In this document: piece by piece, positions 1 to 7,448 of the stretch
Layout: every line of letters starts with the position of its first letter
Numbering within the stretch: position 1 is the stretch's first letter
IMG/VR virus record: IMGVR_UViG_3300047564_004382
Span: 1 to 21,790 of that record
Length of the DNA: 21,790 bases
DNA from: a virus
Reading direction: 5' to 3' (one strand)
Translations under genes and position numbers: made by a program
The notes under the pieces: generated by a model
What the model was told of the DNA's origin: nothing
Seen by the model: only the letters and a program-made list of their open reading frames with translations
The model's database searches: none

Positions 1-2
1 TC

Positions 3-1901
3 TGCAAGCGTCTCAATCGTGTCCTTGGTGAGAAACTAATGAAACGTTTCTCTAACTGGGGACTTGTGACTGAAGGTGAAATTTTCATCAATGGTCGTAA
101 GCACACAACCTTTGATGTTGGTGGATTAACTCAACTTGACTATCTCGACCTTTATAAGAAGTTTACTTATAAAGCACAGGAATCTTATCGCCTTGATTAC
201 ATTGCCGAAGTAGAACTGGGACAGAAGAAACTAGACCACTCGGAGTTTGATACCTTTAAAGATTTCTATACTCAAGGGTGGCAGAAGTTTATTGAATACA
301 ACATCGTTGACGTGGAACTTGTTGACCGTTTGGAAGACAAGATGAAACTCATCGAACTTGCCCTTACTATGGCTTATGACGCAAAGGTAAACTATGCTGA
401 TGTGTTTTATCAAGTTCGTATGTGGGACAATATTATTTACAACTATCTTAAGAAAAGAGATATTGTAATTCCCCCAAGAAATAGGTCCCAGAAGAACGAA
501 AAGTATGCTGGTGCATATGTAAAAGAACCCATCCCTGGCAGATATGATTGGGTTGTGAACTTTGACCTTAACTCACTGTATCCGCACTTGATTATGCAAT
601 ACAACATCTCACCAGAAACTCTGGTAGACGAAAAGCACCCAACAGCAAGTGTTGATAAAATCCTCAATCAAACTATCAATTTTGAACTGTATAAGGATTA
701 TGCAGTCTGTGCGAATGGTGCAATGTTCCGAAAGGACATTCGTGGATTTCTCCCTGAACTGATGGAAAAGATGTATCAGGACCGCGTTATCTTCAAAAAG
801 AAGATGATTGAAGCAAAGAAAGAGTATGAGAAAACCAAGAATAAAGAATTGGTAAAAGAGATTGCCCGCTGCAATAATATTCAGATGGCAAAAAAGATTT
901 CTCTTAACTCTGCTTATGGTGCGATTGGTAATCAGTATTTTCGATACTACAAACTTGAAAATGCAGAGGCAATCACTCTAAGCGGCCAAGTTTCAATTCG
1001 ATGGATTGAAGGTAAGATGAATTCTTATTTAAATAAACTTCTTAAGACGGAGGATGTAGATTATGTTATTGCTTCAGATACTGATTCTATCTATCTTAAT
1101 ATGGGTCCTGTGGTTGAACGTGTATTCAAAGGAAGAGAGAAAACTACTGAGAGCATTGTCACGTTCCTTGATAAGGTCGCTTCGATGGAACTTGAAAAGT
1201 ATATTGAAAGTTCTTACCAAGAACTGGCTGACTATGTAAATGCATACGACCAGAAGATGCAGATGAAACGGGAGAACATTGCTGACCGTGGAATCTGGAC
1301 TGCTAAGAAAAGATACATTCTTAATGTTTGGGATAGTGAAGGAGTTCGCTATGAAGAACCCAAACTAAAAATGATGGGTATTGAAGCTGTTAAATCTTCC
1401 ACTCCTGCACCTTGTCGTAAAATGATTAAGGATGCTCTTAAGATGATGATGAGTGGAACTGAAGATGATGTAATTAATTTTATTGAAAACGCACGTAAGG
1501 AATTTAAGTCGCTTCCACCAGAGCAAATCTCATTTCCACGTTCAGCATCCGACGTTCAGAAGTATAAGTCTTCATCTGATATTTACATAAAAGGAACACC
1601 CATTCACGTTCGTGGAGCACTACTTTTTAATCATTATATTAAAGAAAATAAATTAACCAACAAATACTCCCTTATTCAAAATGGGGAGAAGATTAAGTTT
1701 ATCTATTTAAAGAAACCAAATACTATTCACGAGAATATTATTTCTTTCATTCAAGAGTTTCCGAAGGAACTTAATCTTGACAAATACATAGACTATGAAC
1801 TACAATTTGAGAAAGCATTTCTAGAGCCACTCAAGATTATTCTTGATGCAATTGGGTGGTCTGTAGAAAAAACTGTAAACCTTGATTCCTTTTTTGCTTG
1901 A
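3..1901 (+). CDS. 43: DNA polymerase, family B (T4 gp43-like), 5'-truncated by window
   Basis: Replicative phage DNA polymerase; only the C-terminal part is in the window, because the frame is open to base 3 and the T4 protein is about 900 aa against about 632 here. An internal ATG at 39 is not the start. Counting from that Met, I see the Exo III motif (YNIVD, residues 87-91), polymerase motif A (DLNSLYPHL, D176), motif B (KISLNSAYG, 286-293), motif C (DTDS, 347-350) and a KKRY element. These show both the 3'-5' proofreading exonuclease and the polymerase palm are present and look active. The stop codon shares its last base with the ATG of the next small ORF, and the gene leads the cluster that continues with uvsX and helicase 41, as in T4-like phages. 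Family assignment is very secure; the true start lies outside the window. Confidence 0.97.
   Translation, partial: CKRLNRVLGEKLMKRFSNWGLVTEGEIFINGRKHTTFDVGGLTQLDYLDLYKKFTYKAQESYRLDYIAEVELGQKKLDHSEFDTFKDFYTQGWQKFIEYNIVDVELVDRLEDKMKLIELALTMAYDAKVNYADVFYQVRMWDNIIYNYLKKRDIVIPPRNRSQKNEKYAGAYVKEPIPGRYDWVVNFDLNSLYPHLIMQYNISPETLVDEKHPTASVDKILNQTINFELYKDYAVCANGAMFRKDIRGFLPELMEKMYQDRVIFKKKMIEAKKEYEKTKNKELVKEIARCNNIQMAKKISLNSAYGAIGNQYFRYYKLENAEAITLSGQVSIRWIEGKMNSYLNKLLKTEDVDYVIASDTDSIYLNMGPVVERVFKGREKTTESIVTFLDKVASMELEKYIESSYQELADYVNAYDQKMQMKRENIADRGIWTAKKRYILNVWDSEGVRYEEPKLKMMGIEAVKSSTPAPCRKMIKDALKMMMSGTEDDVINFIENARKEFKSLPPEQISFPRSASDVQKYKSSSDIYIKGTPIHVRGALLFNHYIKENKLTNKYSLIQNGEKIKFIYLKKPNTIHENIISFIQEFPKELNLDKYIDYELQFEKAFLEPLKIILDAIGWSVEKTVNLDSFFA
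1777..1806 (+). promoter_or_regulatory. candidate sigma70-type promoter inside the end of gene 43
   Basis: TTGACA at 1777-1782 and TACAAT at 1801-1806 with an 18-bp spacer. It would start transcription near 1813, ahead of the two mini-ORFs and uvsX. It is one of several consensus -35/-10 pairs tucked into gene 3' ends in this window, which supports it, but the spacer and -10 are not perfect and it lies in coding sequence. Confidence 0.4.
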
Positions 1902-2065
1902 TGGATTTGCCTATTAATGACGACGAACTGAATACAATTGTAAGTGCAATGCACCTTGGAGGAGATGTGGCACTCTATCAAAAACTAAAACTTGTGAAAG
2001 AACTTAGAGAAAAAGGGTTACCTTATAAAAAAATTCTTAGAGAAGAATATGGAATGGTTGTATGA
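1901..2065 (+). CDS. small hypothetical protein (54 aa), LPIN mini-protein A
   Basis: ATG overlaps the polymerase stop (TGATG) and the ORF ends in an ATGA overlap with the next mini-ORF, so it is translationally coupled at both ends. The product starts MDLPINDDELNTI and continues as an acidic then lysine-rich helical sequence with LYQKLKLVKELREKG. I do not recognise a function. Its N-terminus matches the next mini-protein (M-x-LPIN-x-x-EL-x-x-I and a later LY-x-KL), so the two look like diverged tandem copies. Position between gene 43 and uvsX, a slot that carries short hypotheticals in related phages, suggests a small replication accessory role, but that is inference. Confidence 0.7.
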   Translation: MDLPINDDELNTIVSAMHLGGDVALYQKLKLVKELREKGLPYKKILREEYGMVV

Positions 2066-2178
2066 TGGAACTTCCAATAAATCAGAAAGAACTTGATATT
2101 ATAATCAAACTTCTGAAATATTCTCATCCAGATTTATATGCAAAATTGTGGTCTTTTAACATTAATAGAAAAAAATAA
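2062..2178 (+). CDS. small hypothetical protein (38 aa), LPIN mini-protein B
   Basis: Two adjacent ATG codons (2062, 2065) start the frame; the first overlaps the upstream stop. The product begins MMELPINQKELDIIIKLL and includes HPDLYAKLW, paralleling mini-protein A. It ends three bases before the uvsX ATG. No function can be assigned. The conserved LPIN-EL-I pattern in two consecutive short frames is the main reason to believe both are real genes rather than spacer. Confidence 0.6.
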   Translation: MMELPINQKELDIIIKLLKYSHPDLYAKLWSFNINRKK

Positions 2179-2180
2179 TT

Positions 2181-3188
2181 ATGGACTTCCTTAAAGATAT
2201 TGTAAAAGAAATTGGTGATGATTACACCAAACTAGCATCTGATATTGACGAAACAGAAACTTATGTTGATACGGGCTCATACATTTTTAATGCACTTGTT
2301 TCAGGTAGTATATTTGGTGGTGTATCTGGGAATAAGATTACTGCTATTGCTGGAGAGTCTAGTACTGGAAAGACTTTCTTCTCTCTCGCAGTGGTTAAGA
2401 ACTTTCTTGATGCTAATCCCGATGGTTACTGTCTCTACTTTGACACTGAGGCTGCTATCACTAAATCACTTGTAGAGTCTCGTGGTATTGATACTTCCCG
2501 CTTGGTAGTCGTCAATGTTGTTACGATTGAAGAGTTTCGTGGAAAGGCACTTAAAGCGGTAGATCTTTACCTTAAGAAACCTGTTGAAGAACGCAAACCT
2601 TGTATGTTTGTGCTAGACTCTCTAGGAATGCTTTCTACAGAAAAAGAAATCACTGATGCACTAAACGACAAGCAAGTCCGTGATATGACTAAATCGCAAC
2701 TTGTTAAAGGTGCTTTCCGAATGCTCACACTCAAACTAGGTCAAGCAAATGTTCCACTCCTTGTCACAAATCATACATACGATGTCATCGGAGCTTATGT
2801 ACCAACGAAAGAAATGGGGGGAGGTTCTGGACTCAAATACGCAGCAAGTACGATCATTTATCTCAGCAAAAAGAAAGAAAAGGATGGAACAGAAGTGGTC
2901 GGCAATATTATCAAAGCTAAGACTGCTAAGTCGCGTTTGAGTAAAGAAAACAAAGATGTGGAGATTCGTCTTTTTTATGATGAACGCGGTCTGGATAGAT
3001 ATTACGGACTACTTGAACTCGGTGAGATTGGCGGTCTGTGGAAGAATGTCGCAGGGCGTTATGAAATTGATGGTAAGAAAATCTATGCTAAGCAGATTCT
3101 CAAGGAACCTGAGGTTTATTTCACTGAAGAAGTAATGGAACAATTGGATCAAATCGCACGCAAGGAATTTAGTTATGGAGAAGGTTGA
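2181..3188 (+). CDS. uvsX: UvsX-like RecA-family recombinase
   Basis: Strand-exchange ATPase that in T4-like phages drives recombination-dependent replication and repair. The 335-aa product has Walker A GESSTGKT (G58-T65), the catalytic-type glutamate in FDTE (E90), Walker B-like CMFVLDS (D146), and a loop rich in glycine (KEMGGGSGLKYAAS) where RecA-type DNA-binding loop L2 sits. Length is a little shorter than T4 UvsX (about 390 aa). The start follows the mini-ORF stop by two bases. Its end overlaps the start of helicase gene 41 by 14 nt, so the two are probably translationally coupled. Gene order 43-uvsX-41 supports the call. Confidence 0.95.
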   Translation: MDFLKDIVKEIGDDYTKLASDIDETETYVDTGSYIFNALVSGSIFGGVSGNKITAIAGESSTGKTFFSLAVVKNFLDANPDGYCLYFDTEAAITKSLVESRGIDTSRLVVVNVVTIEEFRGKALKAVDLYLKKPVEERKPCMFVLDSLGMLSTEKEITDALNDKQVRDMTKSQLVKGAFRMLTLKLGQANVPLLVTNHTYDVIGAYVPTKEMGGGSGLKYAASTIIYLSKKKEKDGTEVVGNIIKAKTAKSRLSKENKDVEIRLFYDERGLDRYYGLLELGEIGGLWKNVAGRYEIDGKKIYAKQILKEPEVYFTEEVMEQLDQIARKEFSYGEG

Positions 3189-4551
3189 GTTTCTAATTCT
3201 TAGAAACCTTTTACACAATGAAGAATATGTACGTAAGGTAATACCTTTTATCAAATCAGAATACTTTGAAGATCAAAATCAAAAGATTGTATTCGAAGAA
3301 ATTCTTAAGTTTGTCCAAGAATATAATCAACCAGCAACGAAAGAAGTTCTTTGCATTGAAGTAGAAAATCGTCAAGATATTAATGAATCTTCTTTTAAAG
3401 AGATTTCTCAGATTATTAGTTATCTTGGCGATGAACCTTCCGAATTTAATTGGTTAGTTGATACTACTGAGAAGTGGTGCCGCGACCGTGCAATTTACCT
3501 TGCACTTATGGAATCAATCCATATTGCAGATGGTAAAGATGAGAAGAAAAATCGTGATAGTATTCCTAGTATTCTATCAGACGCTCTGGCAGTATCCTTC
3601 GATACACACATCGGACACGATTATCTGCTAGACTATGAACAACGCTATGAGTCCTATCATAAGAAGGAAGAGAAAATTGAATTCGACCTTGAGTACTTTA
3701 ACAAAATCACAAAAGGTGGTCTACCTAATAAGACTCTCAATATCGCTTTGGCTGGTACGGGTGTCGGAAAAAGTCTCTTTATGTGCCATGTGGCTGCTTC
3801 CGTCTTATTGCAAGGCCGCAACGTTCTCTACATCACTCTTGAAATGGCGGAAGAGCGAATTGCAGAGCGAATTGATGCAAACCTTCTCAATGTCCCGATT
3901 CAAGATATTGCGGACCTTCCGAAGCAGATGTTTGAAAACAAGGTCACGAACCTTGCGAAAAAGACACAGGGCACTTTAATCATTAAAGAGTATCCAACTG
4001 CTTCAGCACACGCAGGACATTTCAAGTCTCTTCTGAATGAACTTGCGCTGAAAAAGTCATTCCGCCCAGATATTATCTTCATTGATTATCTGAATATTTG
4101 TTCCTCTTCTCGTTATCGTGGAAATGCAAATATCAACTCTTATACCTTTGTAAAAGCAATTGCAGAAGAACTCCGTGGTCTTGCTGTAGAGTTTAATGTT
4201 CCGATTGTGAGTGCTACTCAGACAACTCGTTCTGGTTATGGTTCTTCTGATGTGGAACTAACTGATACTTCAGAATCATTTGGACTTCCTGCTACTGCCG
4301 ACTTGATGTTTGCTCTGATTTCTACAGAGGAACTTGAGGGACTTGGACAGATTCTTGTAAAACAACTTAAGAATCGTTATAATGACCCTACCATTCATAA
4401 GCGTTTTGTGATTGGTATTGATAGGGCGAAGATGCGTCTTTATGACTGCGAACAATCAGCTCAGCAAGATATCCTTGACAATGGAAAGGATGAAGAGTAT
4501 GATTATGAAGAGAAAAAACCTAAAAAAACATTTGAGGGATTTAAATTCTAA
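3175..4551 (+). CDS. 41: Replicative DNA helicase (gp41-like, DnaB family)
   Basis: Hexameric 5'-3' helicase of the phage replisome, partner of the gp61 primase encoded further along. The 458-aa product (T4 gp41 is 475) has an N-terminal helical domain of about 150 residues, then a RecA-like core with Walker A AGTGVGKS (K199-S200), the DnaB-type TLEMAEERIAERI segment (221-233), Walker B IIFIDYLNI (D304) and an ATQTTRSGYGSSD loop. The ATG at 3175 overlaps the end of uvsX by 14 nt, and the terminal TAATG overlaps the mazG-like gene. The C-terminus is acidic then lysine-rich, ending in FEGFKF, which resembles the FSGFKL end of NrdB in this window; this may be coincidence. Confidence 0.95.
   Translation: MEKVEFLILRNLLHNEEYVRKVIPFIKSEYFEDQNQKIVFEEILKFVQEYNQPATKEVLCIEVENRQDINESSFKEISQIISYLGDEPSEFNWLVDTTEKWCRDRAIYLALMESIHIADGKDEKKNRDSIPSILSDALAVSFDTHIGHDYLLDYEQRYESYHKKEEKIEFDLEYFNKITKGGLPNKTLNIALAGTGVGKSLFMCHVAASVLLQGRNVLYITLEMAEERIAERIDANLLNVPIQDIADLPKQMFENKVTNLAKKTQGTLIIKEYPTASAHAGHFKSLLNELALKKSFRPDIIFIDYLNICSSSRYRGNANINSYTFVKAIAEELRGLAVEFNVPIVSATQTTRSGYGSSDVELTDTSESFGLPATADLMFALISTEELEGLGQILVKQLKNRYNDPTIHKRFVIGIDRAKMRLYDCEQSAQQDILDNGKDEEYDYEEKKPKKTFEGFKF
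4475..4503 (+). promoter_or_regulatory. sigma70-type early promoter inside the end of gene 41
   Basis: TTGACA (4475-4480), 17-bp spacer, TATGAT (4498-4503). Predicted start near 4510, about 40 nt ahead of the mazG-like gene. The -35 is a perfect match and the spacing ideal, and the same TTGACA-N17-TATGAT arrangement drives tRNAs at 21494 and 21692. Confidence 0.65.
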
Positions 4552-4955
4552 TGACTATTGATTTAAACAAATATGTCGAATTCGTTAATACCACTACCTC
4601 TAATCCTAGCAAAGACCACACATCTTTCGTCAATCGTATTATGGAACTGCGGGAACAAGAGTTTCCTACCGAGCGATTGCTTACTGCTGCTGTAGGTATG
4701 AGTGCAGAGGCAGGTGAGTTTACTGAGATTGTAAAGAAGATTGTATTTCAGGGCAAACCTGTAAACCAAGAAAATCTATTTCACCTGAAGCGCGAACTTG
4801 GTGATATTCTGTGGTATGTTTCTCAGGCGTGTATTGGACTTGATATTTCTATTGAAGAAGTAATCCAAATGAACTTTGAGAAACTAAGTGCTCGCTATCC
4901 TGAGGGTGCTTTTAGTATTGAACGTTCTGAAAATCGTGTGGAGGGAGACCTGTGA
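4551..4955 (+). CDS. mazG: MazG-like NTP pyrophosphohydrolase
   Basis: All-alpha nucleoside triphosphate pyrophosphohydrolase; in cyanophages MazG homologues are common and have been proposed to act on host nucleotides. The 134-aa single-domain product shows the EAGE motif (E53, E56) and the second acidic pair in RELGDILWY (E82, D85), the four metal ligands of the family. The ATG overlaps the gene 41 stop (TAATG), and the end overlaps a GTG-started 61-codon ORF. A consensus promoter sits just upstream within gene 41. The exact substrate cannot be read from sequence; dCTP/dGTP-type or other NTPs are all possible. Confidence 0.88.
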   Translation: MTIDLNKYVEFVNTTTSNPSKDHTSFVNRIMELREQEFPTERLLTAAVGMSAEAGEFTEIVKKIVFQGKPVNQENLFHLKRELGDILWYVSQACIGLDISIEEVIQMNFEKLSARYPEGAFSIERSENRVEGDL

Positions 4956-5137
4956 CTGAAGAAAAACAAGTAACACTTAAACTTGATGCTCGTACAGCAG
5001 CAGCAGTTCGCCAAGTTCTGTTTGATGCTCAGAAAGGATACACCTATGATGAGGTGAGTGTTCCTCCTCGTGTCGTTGATATTCGTAATGTGATTCAAGA
5101 CCTTGATGATAGTATTAGTGCTGTTCTTGGTGGTTGA
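4952..5137 (+). CDS. conserved-type small protein (61 aa)
   Basis: GTG start overlapping the mazG stop (GTGA). The product MTEEKQVTLKLDARTAAAVR... is acidic and ends in DDSISAVLGG. No catalytic motif is visible. The LKLDARTAAAVRQVLFDA stretch looks like a short helical, possibly DNA-associated or oligomerising segment, but no family can be named. Tight coupling to mazG and the terminator immediately at its stop codon show it is the last gene of the replication transcript. Confidence 0.75.
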   Translation: MTEEKQVTLKLDARTAAAVRQVLFDAQKGYTYDEVSVPPRVVDIRNVIQDLDDSISAVLGG

Positions 5138-5156
5138 CCCTTCGGGGTCTTTTTTT
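5136..5156 (+). terminator. intrinsic terminator ending the replication cluster
   Basis: GACCC-TTCG-GGGTC hairpin (5136-5149) with a stable UUCG tetraloop, followed by a T-run at 5150-5156. The stem begins inside the stop codon of the preceding gene. The last T of the run is also the first base of a TATAAATA late promoter. Confidence 0.85.
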
Positions 5157-5163
5157 ATAAATA
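5156..5163 (+). promoter_or_regulatory. T4-type late promoter
   Basis: Exact TATAAATA match to the T4 late promoter -10 element, 23 nt before the start codon of the 213-aa late protein, and directly fused to the preceding terminator T-run. Confidence 0.75.
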
Positions 5164-5185
5164 ACTAAAAAAGTAATTTGTAAAA

Positions 5186-5827
5186 ATGGATCCTAAAGAA
5201 CTGCGCGGTTTAATGGAAGCATATTCTGAAGTTTATGCTCCTCAAGAAGTAGATGAAGCAATCTATAGCGAAAAGGGTAAAGCAAAAGCGGCAGAAATGA
5301 TTGCTAAGCGTTCCACTCCTTCTGGTAGAGCAAAAGCAGGTAAAGGTGCTAATGTTTCTCAAATCAGACAAATTCGTGGTTCTGGTAGAGGCGACTTTGA
5401 TAGAGAAGGTCTGGGTGGAACTCCAATGACTCCAACCATGGCTAAAAATCCAATTAAGAAACAGAGCTATACTGGAACTGGAAACAAAGCAGCAAGAAGA
5501 GCAGGATTAACACCAACCAGAGAAAAACCAAATGCTTGGAAAGAAGACCTTGATATCTTTGATGTAGTCCTTGAGTTCCTCCAAGCAGAAGGATTTGCAG
5601 AAACTCTGGAAGAAGCAGAGTGGATGATGGCAAATGTGATTGATGAGGAAGCGATTTCTATTGTTCTCGGTGAAGCACAAGAGGCTCGCAACAACCCTGA
5701 GAAGTATGAAGCAGACCAAAAGAAAAAGTCTGCTCCTGTTCGTGGAGAAAAAACTCCTATGCCACCAAGAGGTGATAAGCGTAGAGAGGACTTTGAGAAG
5801 TGGTATGCTAAGCAAATGGGTCGCTGA
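5186..5827 (+). CDS. putative prohead/virion-associated protein (213 aa)
   Basis: Highly charged, basic late protein with no enzyme motif. Visible features: an N-terminal helix ending LMEAY (L9-A12); a basic glycine-rich middle (residues 30-115); a helical acidic segment FDVVLEFLQAEGFAETLEEAEWM split here as residues 125-147; and a lysine/arginine-rich tail. LMEA (9-12), LEEA (141-144) and LGEA (161-164) fit the T4 prohead protease consensus (L/I)-x-E followed by a small residue, which suggests processing inside the capsid. A TATAAATA late promoter lies upstream. I know similar EGYA/EA-type sequences as hypothetical late proteins of cyanophages. Function beyond likely capsid association is unknown. 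Confidence 0.7.
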   Translation: MDPKELRGLMEAYSEVYAPQEVDEAIYSEKGKAKAAEMIAKRSTPSGRAKAGKGANVSQIRQIRGSGRGDFDREGLGGTPMTPTMAKNPIKKQSYTGTGNKAARRAGLTPTREKPNAWKEDLDIFDVVLEFLQAEGFAETLEEAEWMMANVIDEEAISIVLGEAQEARNNPEKYEADQKKKSAPVRGEKTPMPPRGDKRREDFEKWYAKQMGR

Positions 5828-5851
5828 TAAATAAACACGGAAGGTTGCTCC

Positions 5852-5879
5852 AACCCCTTGACTTTTTAGTTGAGGGGTT
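5852..5879 (+). terminator. hairpin terminator overlapping the tRNA-Ala promoter
   Basis: Twelve-base arms (5852-5863 and 5868-5879, two G-T pairs) around a TTTT loop, followed by a short T-rich tail. It would end transcripts from the 213-aa gene. The left arm contains the TTGACT -35 element and the right arm fills the spacer of the promoter that follows. Confidence 0.6.
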
Positions 5880-5886
5880 TTATAAT
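5858..5886 (+). promoter_or_regulatory. sigma70-type promoter for tRNA-Ala
   Basis: TTGACT (5858-5863), exact 17-bp spacer, perfect TATAAT (5881-5886); predicted start near 5893, three bases before the tRNA. The spacer is one arm of a hairpin, so promoter and terminator share bases. Confidence 0.8.
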
Positions 5887-5895
5887 GTCTTTATC

Positions 5896-5968
5896 GGGGG
5901 ATTAGCTCAGTTGGTAGAGCACCTGCTTTGCAAGCAGGGAGTCAGGAGTTCGAGTCTCCTATTCTCCA
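5896..5968 (+). tRNA. tRNA-Ala (anticodon TGC)
   Basis: A 73-nt cloverleaf: acceptor GGGGGAT/ATTCTCC (G-T pairs allowed), D arm GCTC...GAGC, anticodon stem CCTGC/GCAGG with loop TTTGCAA (anticodon 5929-5931), T arm AGGAG-TTCGAGT-CTCCT and discriminator A. CCA is not encoded. It stands alone between two late genes with its own promoter. Confidence 0.95.
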
Positions 5969-5971
5969 TTT

Positions 5972-5978
5972 CTAAATA
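5972..5978 (+). promoter_or_regulatory. late-type promoter motif CTAAATA
   Basis: CTAAATA right after the tRNA-Ala and 22 nt before the ATG at 6001, the same spacing as the TATAAATA before the 213-aa gene. A related GATAAATA at 5826-5833 overlaps the previous stop codon and could be a second, weaker site. Confidence 0.55.
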
Positions 5979-6000
5979 CTTGAAAGAGTATTTTCGTTTA

Positions 6001-7416
6001 ATGGCAAAAATAACTGTAGATAATAAAGATGTAGAAGTCCTAAGCGAAGCTATGTTTTGCTATTACTTCGCTTTAAAGTTAAAGGGAAAACTCAATCAAT
6101 ATAGACAACAAGATTGGAACAGTATTCTAAAAAAAAGTGATTTAGATTCTTGGACTAGGCAAAATGGAATATACTCTATAGTTGCTAGAGTTAATAGTGA
6201 TTCTGCTTTTTTATCTAGACTCAATAAAGTTTCGACTTTTTTAATTGAAAAAGGTTGGCACGAAAGATTAGTCGCACAACAAGAAAAGTTTTTTTCAAAA
6301 TACACTTTCAGTAGTAATTTTCTTGCTATGAGAGCGGATGAAATACCTTCAATATATGATCCATATAAGGTTTATGAAGTATCTTCTCAAAAAGCAAAGA
6401 CAGCATATGGATTTAAAGGAACTGTTGATAAAGATAAATGGAATCCTTCTGATGTGTGGATATTTTCTCCAAAATCTATTCAGATTTTAAAAAAATATGT
6501 TTCTAAATTGGGAGATTCTATTTTAAAAAATGATGAATACAAAGTTGGATTTTTAAATGCTCTCAATAATAAAATTTATGATCTTTTTAAGAAAAACTTA
6601 TTATACCCAGTTTCTTTGAAAGCCCCTAGTGGTGCTGTTAAAATAGTAGAAGAAAATACAAGATTTAGTTCTATTAAAAAGGTAGTAAGATACACACAAA
6701 TGAAATATGAAAATAACAATCAAGATGCAAAGATAGGATTTGCTGTTGATTTGTATGATGAAACAACTAAAAAAATAATTAAAAAGGATGAAATAATAGG
6801 TAATATAAAAACAAAAACTGTAAAGTCTGGTGGGGCAAGATTAGAAGTTGAAGTTAAGGGTGGGGGTGCTAGGTATGGATCTATGGGAACAGAAAATTAT
6901 CAGTGGATAATAAAGGAAACTGATTCTTCGGGAATAAATTCTTTAAATCAACTAAGATCTAAACATCCAGAATTAAAAAAATATTGGGGATCTGGATCAG
7001 AATGGTTATCAAGAAAAAATTTGTTAAATGAGTTTAAAAAAGACCCAAAAAAATTTGCTGCAGAAATAGAACCCTATACTCAAACATTATACAAACATTT
7101 AAATAATTCTCCTTGGGATGCAACAACAGCAGAGCGTTCAGCTAGAACACCAGAAGAAGCTTGGTTAAATAAAACACACGCTGGGGAAATTGCAGTTGCT
7201 GTTAATGATATAATGAATAAAATAAAAAGAGATATAACGGTTGAAAATTTATTTGATCTGGCTGCATCGCAGAGATTATCTGCAGGAGTTAGAGCGGAAC
7301 AACTTGATAGAAGAAGAAACACTGTGTCTAAAGAACTTCAAACAGATTTAAATGCTATTCCACCATCGAGTGCTTCTATTATATGGAATGCTTGTTTTTA
7401 TATTGTAGTTAAGTAA
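6001..7416 (+). CDS. AT-rich orphan protein (471 aa), possible nuclease fold
   Basis: I do not recognise this protein with confidence. The ATG at 6001 (MAKITVDNKDVEVLSEA) is chosen because extending the frame upstream would translate through the tRNA-Ala. It is lysine- and asparagine-rich with no signal peptide or membrane segment. Residues 147-154 (WNPSDVWI) followed about 50 residues later by LLYPVSLK (200-207) resemble the spaced D...(S/D/E)xK pattern of PD-(D/E)XK-like phage and defence proteins; this is a weak motif argument. A glycine-rich segment (RLEVEVKGGGARYG) and an alanine/arginine helical C-terminus (ASQRLSAGVRAEQLDRRR) follow. Base composition is strikingly AT-rich (one 60-base line has 12 G/C) versus neighbours, suggesting transfer. 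Late motif CTAAATA precedes it. Confidence 0.8.
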   Translation: MAKITVDNKDVEVLSEAMFCYYFALKLKGKLNQYRQQDWNSILKKSDLDSWTRQNGIYSIVARVNSDSAFLSRLNKVSTFLIEKGWHERLVAQQEKFFSKYTFSSNFLAMRADEIPSIYDPYKVYEVSSQKAKTAYGFKGTVDKDKWNPSDVWIFSPKSIQILKKYVSKLGDSILKNDEYKVGFLNALNNKIYDLFKKNLLYPVSLKAPSGAVKIVEENTRFSSIKKVVRYTQMKYENNNQDAKIGFAVDLYDETTKKIIKKDEIIGNIKTKTVKSGGARLEVEVKGGGARYGSMGTENYQWIIKETDSSGINSLNQLRSKHPELKKYWGSGSEWLSRKNLLNEFKKDPKKFAAEIEPYTQTLYKHLNNSPWDATTAERSARTPEEAWLNKTHAGEIAVAVNDIMNKIKRDITVENLFDLAASQRLSAGVRAEQLDRRRNTVSKELQTDLNAIPPSSASIIWNACFYIVVK

Positions 7417-7420
7417 AATC

Positions 7421-7428
7421 AATAAATA
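7421..7428 (+). promoter_or_regulatory. late-type promoter motif AATAAATA
   Basis: AATAAATA four bases after the orphan gene and about 20 nt ahead of the ATG at 7449. Position and spacing match the other late sites in this window; no Shine-Dalgarno is evident downstream. Confidence 0.5.
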
Positions 7429-7448
7429 AAAGTATAAGATTTATCAAT

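Noticed and set aside
5845-6000. In-frame upstream extension of the 471-aa orphan protein
   Set aside because: It would translate the terminator and the complete tRNA-Ala; the ATG at 6001 is a better start.
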